A stretch of DNA of 23,317 nt from a bacterium (GTDB lineage: Bacteria; UBA9089; CG2-30-40-21; SBAY01): positions 1 through 23,317 of the forward strand of contig JBFLYA010000041.1 of the NCBI GenBank assembly GCA_040757115.1, given 5' to 3'. Every line of letters starts with the position of its first letter. Positions within the stretch are counted from its first letter, which is position 1. Below the pieces are notes generated by a model. The model was not told the origin of the DNA. It did not search any database and was given only the letters and a program-made list of their open reading frames with translations. This document shows, piece by piece, positions 12,587-20,223 of the stretch. The translations under genes and the position numbers were made by a program.

Positions 12587-14860
12587 ATGAATCTCTCAAA
12601 TTTCTTAAAGATAGGTAGCGAATATTGTGATAAAGCAATAATCTGGATTGTGTTTTTAATGATTTTAATCATTCCACTTATCTTTGACCCACACATAACC
12701 AGTTTTGATTTAGCCAAAGTAACCGCCATGCGGATATTAACCCTTGTTATTATTGGACTTTGGTTATTAAAACTCACCTTTTTCGCTCAAGAATATCAAT
12801 TCATAAAAACACCACTTGACCTGCCAATTCTTGCCTTTTTAATTATAAGCATAGCCGCCACAATAACCGGGATTCATCCAATAATGAGTTTGGTCGGCGA
12901 ATATAAAAGATACGATGGATTAATTAGCACCATTAATTACATATTTATCTACTATATTGCGGTTAATTTCTTAAGACAACGCAAATATCTTAAAAGAACT
13001 GTTGCTGTTATTAGTTTTGCTGGGGTTTTAGTGGCTGGTTGTGGGATATTGCAATCTTATGGAATTGATTTAACCAGATGGGAGTCAGGGATAATCTCGA
13101 CAATGGGCAATCCTAATTTCTTAGGGGGCTATTTAGCCATAGTCTTTTTTCTCCCTTTAACTTTATTTTTCCTTGTATCTTCAAAAAAGATTGGAAATCC
13201 AAAATCCCAAATTCCCAAAAGTCAAGTAATGAAAATCATCTTTTTAGGGATTTCTTTAGTCAGTCTCCTCTTAATTTATAAATGCTTTTCTTTACTTGCA
13301 CATCGAGGAGGAGCACTGGGACTTGGTGCCGGCATACTTTTGTTTGGAATCCTATTGGCAAAACAATTTCTTAAAAATAAGATGAGGACGATAGTGATTT
13401 TAAGCGTGATGTGTCTGGCAACAATCTTATTTTTTATCAAAGGGCAGTCAGGTTTAGTTCAAAAATTTACCTCAACCATTGCCGTAGAAAAAGAAGAAGG
13501 CAAGGCAATCCCAACTCTAAAATTTACCTCAACGGCTGAAACAAGATTCTATATCTGGCAGACAGGATTGGAGATTATAAAAAAATATCCTTTGTTAGGA
13601 GTAGGTCCGGATGCTTTAAGGATGGCTTCAACTCAATGTGAGAAGATTGAATTTATTCGCACCGAAGGAGGAAGAAATTGCCTGATTGATAAGGCTCATA
13701 TGGAAGTGTTAGATATGGCTATAACTCGTGGGTTATTAGGTTTAGCCGCTTACTTCTGGATTATAATTTTACTATTTGTAGTTGTATATAAAACCTATTC
13801 CTCAATTAAAGAAGAAAACAGGATTTTATTAGTCGGGGTCTTATCGGCTGTGCTTTCTTATCTTGTTCAGAATGAGGTTGGTTTTGGAATTATCGCGACT
13901 TCTTCCTTATTCTGGTTATTATTAGGAATGGCAATACCAATAGCCATACCCAAACCTCAATTCACAAAGCCCTTTAAACTGCACATTCTTCCCCGTATTA
14001 TCATTTGTTTCCCTTTATTGATATTAATTTATTATCTCATCTCATTATCGTTACGACCATATATTGCGGATATTTATTATAAAAATGGGTTGGCGATGAT
14101 TTCACAGGGTAATATTGACCAGGCGATTGCCAGTTATGACCGTGCATTAGGATATAATCCGTTGGAAGAATTTTATTATGGTGAGGTTTTAAATGCCTAT
14201 GATATGAAATTTAAACAAACTCAAGATATAGTCTGGTTAGATAAACTTATAGCTAAAGGGGAAGAGGCAGTCAGATGTAATCCTCTTCACGCATATTATT
14301 ACAATCTTTTAAGTGCGGTTTATGGAGAGAAATATGTTCGGGGAGACCCAACTTACGCCGAGAAATCAATTGAGGCTTCTAAAAAGGCACTTAAATGTAA
14401 ACCTCTATTTGCTGACCCATACAATAATATCGCCGCAATTTATGTTCGTCAGGAAAGATATGATGAAGCGATAAAAGAAATGGAGCAAGCCTCCCAACTT
14501 TTCCCCGATGACCCTAATTATCTCCGAATTTTAGGTGAACTATACCAGGTGAAAGCTCAGACAAATAAGGCAATAGACTTATTGAAAAAGGCGATTGAAT
14601 ATAATCCGCAAAATCCAGACCCTTATGCCAAACTGGGTAAGATTTACTTTGACCAAAAAAGATATAAAGAGGCAGAAACCCAGTTTAAAAAGGCAATCTC
14701 GTTAGATGCAAAAAATATCTTTGCCCGTAATAACTTAGGCACGATTTATATTAATCAACAGAGATTTAAAGAAGCAAGGTCTGAATTTGAGGCAGTCTTA
14801 AATGTTGCGCCAGGGGAAAATTATGCTCTGCAAATGCTGGCAATGATTAAAGGACACTAA
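12587..14860 (+). CDS. O-antigen ligase-like (Wzy_C) membrane protein with TPR tail, paralogue 1
   Basis: A 757-aa protein from the ATG at 12587 (see promoter). About twelve membrane segments cover residues 1-500. The Wzy_C/WaaL region contains H-R-G-G-A-L-G-L-G at about 242-250, the conserved 'TRFYIWQTGLEIIKKYPLLG' then VGPD, and after a loop 'AHMEVLDMAITRGLLGL'. The tail from about 515 to the end has several TPRs (for example 'NPLHAYYYNLLSAVYG', 'ERYDEAIKEMEQASQLFPDD', 'NPDPYAKLGKIYFDQKRYKE'). The family joins or polymerises polyprenyl-linked glycans in the periplasm, onto lipid A, other glycans or, in the PglL/PilO group, proteins; which applies here cannot be decided. Just before a membrane segment, 'KKIGNPKSQIPKSQVMK' is encoded by aatccaaaatcccaaattcc-type word repeats. 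The next gene is a tandem paralogue. Confidence 0.82.
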   Translation: MNLSNFLKIGSEYCDKAIIWIVFLMILIIPLIFDPHITSFDLAKVTAMRILTLVIIGLWLLKLTFFAQEYQFIKTPLDLPILAFLIISIAATITGIHPIMSLVGEYKRYDGLISTINYIFIYYIAVNFLRQRKYLKRTVAVISFAGVLVAGCGILQSYGIDLTRWESGIISTMGNPNFLGGYLAIVFFLPLTLFFLVSSKKIGNPKSQIPKSQVMKIIFLGISLVSLLLIYKCFSLLAHRGGALGLGAGILLFGILLAKQFLKNKMRTIVILSVMCLATILFFIKGQSGLVQKFTSTIAVEKEEGKAIPTLKFTSTAETRFYIWQTGLEIIKKYPLLGVGPDALRMASTQCEKIEFIRTEGGRNCLIDKAHMEVLDMAITRGLLGLAAYFWIIILLFVVVYKTYSSIKEENRILLVGVLSAVLSYLVQNEVGFGIIATSSLFWLLLGMAIPIAIPKPQFTKPFKLHILPRIIICFPLLILIYYLISLSLRPYIADIYYKNGLAMISQGNIDQAIASYDRALGYNPLEEFYYGEVLNAYDMKFKQTQDIVWLDKLIAKGEEAVRCNPLHAYYYNLLSAVYGEKYVRGDPTYAEKSIEASKKALKCKPLFADPYNNIAAIYVRQERYDEAIKEMEQASQLFPDDPNYLRILGELYQVKAQTNKAIDLLKKAIEYNPQNPDPYAKLGKIYFDQKRYKEAETQFKKAISLDAKNIFARNNLGTIYINQQRFKEARSEFEAVLNVAPGENYALQMLAMIKGH

Positions 14861-14866
14861 ATTTCA

Positions 14867-15066
14867 GGTGGTGTCTGAAAATAACGCTAATAGTGAAATC
14901 TATGCAGATTTGGTGTAAAAAAGGGGATAAGGAGATAAAGGGAGATATGGAGATTATTCATTGTAATTTCCAAAATTTTAGAATGAATTTATCTCCTTAT
15001 CTCCATAATCCCCATATCTCCTTTTCTTACACTATTTCAACCTTTATGCTAGATTAAGACACCACC
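14867..15066. mobile_element. MITE-like element D2, 200 bp, with 8-bp target duplication at a stop codon
   Basis: Perfect 10-bp ends GGTGGTGTCT (14867-14876) and AGACACCACC (15057-15066) are flanked by AAATTTCA at 14859-14866 and 15067-15074. The left duplication overlaps the last two bases of the TAA stop of the upstream gene. The interior is a hairpin of ggagataaggagataa words (14922-14953) against ttatctccttatctcc (about 14990-15023). Without it the two ligase-like genes would be about 30 bp apart. Confidence 0.88.
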
Positions 15067-15101
15067 AAATTTCACCGTTTTTATAGTCAAGGAGTTAAAT
15101 G

Positions 15102-17420
15102 ATGAAACAGGTTTCTAAATTTGCTACTAATTGTGATAAATTTATTGTTGGTTGTCTAATGCTCATAGTATTTGGGATACCGTTATTTTTTGGCTTGAAT
15201 GTTAATAGCCTTGATTTACAAAAAATAGCCTTTATGTGGACACTCTCGTTAATTATAGCCATTACCTGGATAACCAAAATTGTTTGGACAAGAGAATTTA
15301 ACTTTGTCAGAACTCCACTTGATATTCCAATATTTGCCTTCTTGTTAGTAAGTATCCTGGCGACTATTTTCTCTATTCATCCCATCATTAGCCTGATTGG
15401 TTTTTATAGTCATCATGAAGGATTACTCATAGTCATTACCTACATCTTTTTATTCTATGGCGTGGTTAATTTTATAAATAAAGAATTAATGCCCTGGATG
15501 ATGGATGTTATTATTCTTAGTGGGGTATTGGTGGCAGGTTATGGTATTATTCAACATTATGGTCTTGACCCGGTAAAATGGGAATTATTTATGGGCGGTC
15601 GAGTCTCATCAAGTCTGGGCAATCCAATTGGTTTCGGGAATCATATCGTTATGGTTTTAGGAATAGCGGTATGTTTATTTCTCTCCAAAGAGATTATTAC
15701 CAGGCGAAAAACTAAGCAGATTCCATCATCAAAGAAAAAGAAAAAAATGATTTTAAAACCTGCCCAACAATACAAACCCATCGTAGAAATACCGTGGTGG
15801 ATATATGGAATATGTATTGGTATAATTTTGTATGGGTTGGTTTTTTCTGGTAGTCGGGCGCCTTTTCTTGGTATGCTGGGTGGAATTGGAGTAATAGGAA
15901 TTTTATTAGCTAAGAGAATAATTATCAAGAAGAAACAAGTTGGAATATTAGGAGTGATGTTTGTTGGTTATTTAGTGTTTTCCAATATAAATCCAGAGAT
16001 TGCCATAATTGGCAGGTTCACAAGTATGCTTAAACCCCCAGCGCCAAAGGTTGCTTCACCTTTTGAAGTTGGCACTTTTACCGCAACCTCTATCGCTTAT
16101 CGAACCCCTCGAATCTACCTCTGGCAAGGGGCATTAAACATCATTCGTGAGCATCCTGTTTTAGGTGTCGGATTAGATACCATCGGACTTGTTCATTCCC
16201 GGTATAAACCCATAGAATCTGCAATAGCAGAAGGGGCTTATGCCACCGCAGCCAGTGCCCATAATGAACTATTAGATGTGTGGGTTTCCAGAGGAACAAT
16301 TGGATTAATTATCTATCTCTGGGTGCTGATTAGTTTCTTAGTTATTTCTTTAAAAAACTATTGGTCTTATAAGGGGATAGAAAAATTCTTTATTACGGGA
16401 TTATTAGCCAGCTGGTTTTCTTATCTTATTCAAAATCAATTTAGCCCAACAGGTATCTCATCTTCTTATCTTTTCTGGATAATTATGGCTTTAGGTATGG
16501 TATTTAGTGCAAAGCAGAAGTCTTTCGTGTTATCTCCTCTAATCAAAGAATTTCGATGGTTTATTCTTCTGACCACATCAGGAATAGGAATTGGGCTGTG
16601 GATTTTATTAGTCGTCCGACCCTGTATTGCTGATTTTAATTATGAACAAGGAACTTTACTTCAAACTATGCCTCAATATGAGAAAGAAACTCAATACCGG
16701 TTTGAGCGGGCACTAAAATATAACCCTTATGAAACACAGTACCATCGGGAGGTGTGTTCTATTTACCTTAATCGGGCACAGACTACAGGTGAAGAGACAT
16801 GGATTAAAAAGACTATTGAGCAATCTAAAAAGTTAGTCAAATTTAATCCTGAGGATGGTGTGGGGAATTCTATTTTAGGGGCAGGATACTATCTGGAAGG
16901 CAAGGAATTAAATGAGGCGGTGAAGTATTTCAAAAGGGCAATAGAGATAGACCCCTATAACCCTGACCCACATAATACCCTTGCTTTAGGCTATCAAAGA
17001 CTCGGAAAATATGACGAGGCAATTAAAGAATTTAAACAGGCATTCTGGTTAAAGCCTGATTATTCTATGTCTATTGAGAACTTGATGCGTCTCTATGCCA
17101 ATATTGGTAAAGGTGATATTAAATCTGATATTAAGGAGATATTAACCAGAGAATCTGGGGGGCGAACGAGCAGGATTAGAGAAAGATTAGTTGAATTTCA
17201 TCTTAAAGAAAATAATCTGGATGAGGCGGCTAAAGAATGTATCATAATTCTTCACCTTATTCCAGAAAATGTAAATATCTGTAGAACTTTAGGTAATATC
17301 TATGCCCAGCAAGGAAAAATTGATGAGGCAAAAAAGGCATTTAATCATTTATTAAAGATTAAGCCAGATGATATTTATGCCAGGGAATTTTTGGCAAAGG
17401 TAGATAAACATCATTTCTGA
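15102..17420 (+). CDS. O-antigen ligase-like (Wzy_C) membrane protein with TPR tail, paralogue 2
   Basis: A 772-aa protein from the second of two adjacent ATGs; aaggag (15089-15094) is 7 nt before it and 4 nt before the first. It is collinear with paralogue 1 along its whole length: shared 'PLDIPIFAFL' and 'IHPIISLIG' blocks, the S-G-S-R-A-P-F-L-G turn in place of H-R-G-G, 'TPRIYLWQGALNIIREHPVL' followed by GVG, and 'SAHNELLDVWVSRGTIGL'. The C-terminal 270 residues are TPRs ('DPYNPDPHNTLALGYQRLG', 'YDEAIKEFKQAFWLKPD', 'EAKKAFNHLLKIKPDD'). It was probably cotranscribed with paralogue 1 before element D2 inserted. Two non-identical ligase-like proteins may have different acceptors or split polymerase and ligase roles; this is inferred only. 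Confidence 0.82.
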   Translation: MKQVSKFATNCDKFIVGCLMLIVFGIPLFFGLNVNSLDLQKIAFMWTLSLIIAITWITKIVWTREFNFVRTPLDIPIFAFLLVSILATIFSIHPIISLIGFYSHHEGLLIVITYIFLFYGVVNFINKELMPWMMDVIILSGVLVAGYGIIQHYGLDPVKWELFMGGRVSSSLGNPIGFGNHIVMVLGIAVCLFLSKEIITRRKTKQIPSSKKKKKMILKPAQQYKPIVEIPWWIYGICIGIILYGLVFSGSRAPFLGMLGGIGVIGILLAKRIIIKKKQVGILGVMFVGYLVFSNINPEIAIIGRFTSMLKPPAPKVASPFEVGTFTATSIAYRTPRIYLWQGALNIIREHPVLGVGLDTIGLVHSRYKPIESAIAEGAYATAASAHNELLDVWVSRGTIGLIIYLWVLISFLVISLKNYWSYKGIEKFFITGLLASWFSYLIQNQFSPTGISSSYLFWIIMALGMVFSAKQKSFVLSPLIKEFRWFILLTTSGIGIGLWILLVVRPCIADFNYEQGTLLQTMPQYEKETQYRFERALKYNPYETQYHREVCSIYLNRAQTTGEETWIKKTIEQSKKLVKFNPEDGVGNSILGAGYYLEGKELNEAVKYFKRAIEIDPYNPDPHNTLALGYQRLGKYDEAIKEFKQAFWLKPDYSMSIENLMRLYANIGKGDIKSDIKEILTRESGGRTSRIRERLVEFHLKENNLDEAAKECIIILHLIPENVNICRTLGNIYAQQGKIDEAKKAFNHLLKIKPDDIYAREFLAKVDKHHF

Positions 17421-17471
17421 CAGAAAAAATAATACTCGATGTTCAAGTTTTTTAAAGATATAAAGATTTAA

Positions 17472-17514
17472 CCGCAAAGAGCGCAAAGGAAGATTTCGCA
17501 AAGGACGCAAAGAA
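17472..17514. repeat. One-armed cgcaaag word array
   Basis: Four irregular copies of a cgcaaag(g/a) word follow 'taacc' without an opposing arm nearby. The same word makes the hairpins at 11713-11786 and 20287-20355. A short gggacgg...gggttcagg stretch follows (17526-17544) and may be a decayed element end. Confidence 0.55.
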
Positions 17515-17647
17515 AGGGAAATTACGGGACGGGGAAGGGTTCAGGTAGGATAAAAATAAGGAGAAAGGGAGAAGATGGAGAAGTGGAGAAAAGAAGAGTT
17601 AACTGATAGGATTATTAATGCCTGTATTAATGTCCATCAAAAGTTAG

Positions 17648-17822
17648 TGTCGTGTTGAACAAATAACGCACGGAATTCGATTCTGGTAACTGGTGATTGG
17701 TAACTGGTAATTAAATACCGTTTGGCTGATCTCAGGACGAAACTATTTAACCAGTTACCAATTATCCGTTTACAGGTTATGGGATCTGATGATACGCCGT
17801 GCAAAACTTACTCAACACCACA
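17648..17822. mobile_element. MITE-like element F, 175 bp, 26-bp ends, TTAG duplication
   Basis: The left end (17648-17673) begins TGTCGTGTTGAACAA and the right end (17797-17822) reads, reversed, TGTGGTGTTGAGTAA; both end inward in GCACGG, with about 19 of 26 positions identical. It is flanked by TTAG at 17644-17647 and 17823-17826. The interior hairpin uses ggtaactggtgattggtaac words (17684-17711) against aaccagttaccaattatcc (about 17750-17768). The insertion is confirmed by exact restoration of the interrupted GxxExxY gene. Confidence 0.88.
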
Positions 17823-17965
17823 TTAGGACCTGGTTTTCTGGAGAGCATCTATCACAATGCCTTGAGGGTTGAGTTTGCAAGACAGAACATTATCTTTGAA
17901 TCAGAAAAAGAAGTCAAGATATTCTATCAAGGTGTTGAGGTTGGGATTCATAGACTTGATCTTTT

Positions 17966-18149
17966 CGACCTGTGCGGTTAAATGTAAAATGGATAATGTA
18001 AAATGAGAAATGTAAAATGAAAATGTATAACTGAAAGGTAATGAGTCTGGCGAAGTAGTAAAATTTCCCATTTTTCATTTCCTATTTTACATTTTACATT
18101 TATTTTTCCTTTGCGTCTCTGCGATGAATTAGTCTAATCGCACAGGTGG
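17966..18149. mobile_element. MITE-like element E, 184 bp, with 8-bp target duplication
   Basis: The ends CGACCTGTGCGGTTA (17966-17980) and TAATCGCACAGGTGGG (18134-18149) are inverted apart from two differences and one missing base. They are flanked by GATCTTTT at 17958-17965 and 18150-18157. The interior hairpin is aatgtaaaatggataatgta (17981-18028 region) against tattttacattttacattt (about 18083-18101). Excision in silico restores the GxxExxY reading frame. Confidence 0.88.
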
Positions 18150-18339
18150 GATCTTTTTGTTGAAGATGAGATTGTGGTAGAGATTAAAACTGTTGAGGAG
18201 AGAAGTGGGAAGTATTATAATCAGGTTAGATCATACATTAGAGCAGTGGATAAAGAAATTAGGGTTACTGGTAAATTTCGCAGACTCCAGGATTGATGTC
18301 CGAAGGGTGGAGCAAGAAAAAGTTTGAGCCAATTCTCCC

Positions 18340-18392
18340 TTTTCCCCATTTCTCCTTGTTTACACTTCTAATGTATAGCCCTGAACGGTTAC
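18340..18392. repeat. Right end of a family C-like element
   Basis: Word-like ctccctttt/ccccatttctcc runs are followed by tttacacttctaatgtatag and the terminus CTGAACGGTTAC (18381-18392), as at 1-124. A possible left partner is the ggttcagg plus aaggagaaagggagaa stretch at 17538-17572, but no target duplication supports it. After it come atccgttatatccgtctaat words and the SD of the next gene. Confidence 0.45.
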
Positions 18393-18467
18393 AAAAATCC
18401 GTTATATCCGTCTAATCCGATTACTAAAAAATTAAACTAATTAAACTAATGAGGAGGTAGATTTAAA

Positions 18468-19373
18468 ATGGGTAAAAGAAGTTTAAAGGAAAATTCAAGA
18501 GGAACAAGGATTAAGAAGATAATGTGTAGCATTGGGGTGATGTGTATCTTGCTGGGCAGTAGCACTATAGCCCAGGGTATAGAATGGCAGTGGCCATGGT
18601 TAAAAAGTAAGGAGCAAAAGACTAAGCAGGAAAAGGTGGTTAAAAAGAAAAATCTACCACTTAGAGCAAAACAAATCGGCACGCCGACTGTTCAGGCATT
18701 GGTGGATAAAGTCAAGGAGAATTACCAGAAGATTCAAGATTTGAAGGCAGAGATGGTAGTTACAGTAGAAAAAGTAGGAGGATGGGGGTACCCAATACTT
18801 ACAGATAAGATTACTAAGGCAGGAAAATATTACTTTAAAGCACCTGATAAAATTAAATATGAAGACCCAAAAGACCATGATAGAGATACTGTTTGGAAGG
18901 GATTAACTCAGTATGTTAGAGCTTATCATGGCTCAAATGTTCCAAGTACTAGAGAACCTTGGTATTCTCTTTTAGAGCCTGATAATCTATATTTCTACTG
19001 GCGGTTGGATGAGATAATGACTAAGTTTGATACGAAGGTGATTGATAATCCTCAACCTGATGTCTGGGTGATTGAGGCGGTGCCGAAAGATAGTAATCAT
19101 GAGGATGATTATAATTATCCATATTCAGATGGTAGATTGGAAGTTTTTGTTAATTATGATAAAGGCGTGATTACTAAAATTGATGTACACGGTATTACTC
19201 TTGGTTTGCTTTCTTCCCGAAGAGAATCCCAAGATTTTACATTAATTAATAATATTTGGATACCAACAAAATTTATTAGGACATCTTTTGGAGATAAAGA
19301 GGTAAAAGAAGAAATAACACTTAGCAATATACAGTTAAATACTGGTATTCCAGATAGCGAGTTTGAGTTTTAG
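18468..19373 (+). CDS. LolA-like exported protein, copy 1
   Basis: A 301-aa protein. A basic N-terminus and hydrophobic stretch (IMCSIGVMCILLGSSTIAQG, ending about residue 37) form a signal peptide. After a Lys-rich linker, residues about 70-300 have the LolA/LolB-like pattern: 'VQALVDKVKENYQKIQDLKA' helix, then K-Y-Y-F-K-A-P-D-K-I-K-Y, a long antiparallel sheet, and a closing 'LSNIQLNTGIPDSEFEF'. Proteins of this fold carry lipoproteins or lipids across the periplasm; the cargo here is unknown. AGGAGG lies about 11 nt before the ATG. A secreted lipase follows 55 bp downstream, and the same pair recurs at 20389-23112, so the two products probably act together. The linker before the domain and the N-terminal 70 residues are almost identical between the copies. 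Confidence 0.75.
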   Translation: MGKRSLKENSRGTRIKKIMCSIGVMCILLGSSTIAQGIEWQWPWLKSKEQKTKQEKVVKKKNLPLRAKQIGTPTVQALVDKVKENYQKIQDLKAEMVVTVEKVGGWGYPILTDKITKAGKYYFKAPDKIKYEDPKDHDRDTVWKGLTQYVRAYHGSNVPSTREPWYSLLEPDNLYFYWRLDEIMTKFDTKVIDNPQPDVWVIEAVPKDSNHEDDYNYPYSDGRLEVFVNYDKGVITKIDVHGITLGLLSSRRESQDFTLINNIWIPTKFIRTSFGDKEVKEEITLSNIQLNTGIPDSEFEF

Positions 19374-19374
19374 C

Positions 19375-19407
19375 AGGAGTAGAAAGTAGAGAGTAGAAAG
19401 TAGAAAG
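19375..19407 (+). repeat. Tandem agtagaaag words between LolA-like and lipase genes
   Basis: Four slightly different copies of agtagaaag/agtagagag lie between the TAG stop and the AAGGAGG of the lipase. There is no opposing arm; it is a single-armed example of the word repeats. Confidence 0.6.
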
Positions 19408-19428
19408 TTTTAAGGAGGTAAAATAATT

Positions 19429-20223
19429 ATGTTTAAAAGAGTTATAGCCTTATGTTTGGTAAGTAGTTTATTTTGGTTAAGTCCTGCTTTTGCTAAAAAT
19501 CCTGTGTTGATAGTTCATGGACTCAATGGAGATTCACAGAGTTTTAAAGATGGATGTATGGTAAAGACATTACAAAATGCAGGACTACAGGTGTTTACCT
19601 TAGCAGATGTAGGTGGTGATTTTCCTAATAGAGGACAAGGATTAATACAGGAAGATGTAAAATTGCTTAAACAAGCAATAGATGAAGTTAAGAGGCGAAC
19701 AGGAGCAACTAAAGTTGATATAGTAGCCCATTCAAGAGGTGGTATTGTAGCTGAACTTTATACGATGATGTATGGTAATCAGTATCAACCTACAATGGAA
19801 TATACATATCATCCACCTGAGGATCCTCGGCTATTAAAGAAGAAGACCATCACCAACATCCCCCGCTACGGCAATGATGTCAATCAAATCATTATGATGG
19901 GGACACCGCAGATGGGGAGTTTTTGGTCGGATTTTGGGCATGATAATCCTGTTCTTTCTGACCAACTTAGAAAACTTGGGATTGCTAAGGATGCACCTGA
20001 TCAATATACAGTAGGTGTAGAGCAATTGCAGGAAGAAGGTAGTGCCTTTATGGAATATTTCTGGAAGAATAAATTAAATTCAGACCTACCAACGATTACT
20101 TATATTAATTTAGCTGAGGATAGGATTTGCCCACCATTGTTTAAATAGGGTGATGGTGTAGTTACTTTTGATTCTGCCTGTGGGGTGGAATTACTTCAAC
20201 AATTGCTTTTTGGACGCAGATGA
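19429..20223 (+). pseudogene. Secreted lipase-like alpha/beta hydrolase, copy 1, decayed at the 3' end
   Basis: The 239-aa open part has a signal peptide (to about residue 22, FAK), the oxyanion H-G-L-N-G at 30-34, and the nucleophile elbow A-H-S-R-G-G at 100-105 (Ser102). It is collinear with the lipase at 21307-23112 up to 'INLAEDRI'. There seven codons (CPPLFK and TAG, 20128-20148) replace the two codons DN of the paralogue. After the TAG the frame continues with homologous G-D-G-V-V-T-F-D-S-A and V-E-L-L-Q-Q-L-L until cgcagatgaa word repeats begin at about 20209. The catalytic His region (V-H-H-T-N-L) and the Ig-like extension are missing. TAG ends other genes here, so it is a stop. The fold and active site are incomplete, so activity is unlikely. 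SD aaggagg is 11 nt upstream. Confidence 0.8.

Larger units (their letters stand above)
17575..18327 (+). pseudogene. GxxExxY family gene, broken by two MITE-like insertions and a frameshift
   Basis: Three pieces read in order give a complete GxxExxY protein of about 130 aa. Piece 1 (17575-17647) is MEKWRKEELTDRIINACINV then HQKL. Piece 2 (from 17823) continues G-P-G-F-L-E-S-I-Y-H-N, the family's name motif, to 'GVEVGIHRLDLF'. Piece 3 (from 18150) continues V-E-D-E-I-V-V-E-I-K-T to the end. Removing element F plus one TTAG, and element E plus one GATCTTTT, restores the frame exactly. One extra base near 18261 shifts the frame: the normal 'GLLVNFADSRIDVRR' ending is in the next frame, stopping at 18327. 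The family resembles small nuclease-fold proteins of uncertain function. It is dead here unless rejoined. Confidence 0.85.

Noticed and set aside
15641-15928. Leftward open frame of 95 codons within ligase-like paralogue 2
   Set aside because: Shadow of a membrane-protein gene on the opposite strand, with no independent start signal.
17472-17514. cgcaaag arrays as a CRISPR array
   Set aside because: Units are 7-12 bases, irregular and without uniform spacers; no cas genes nearby.
20146-20148. TAG in lipase copy 1 as a recoded sense codon
   Set aside because: TAG ends the kelch, aspartyl protease and both LolA-like genes here, and the 3' part of the lipase is missing anyway.
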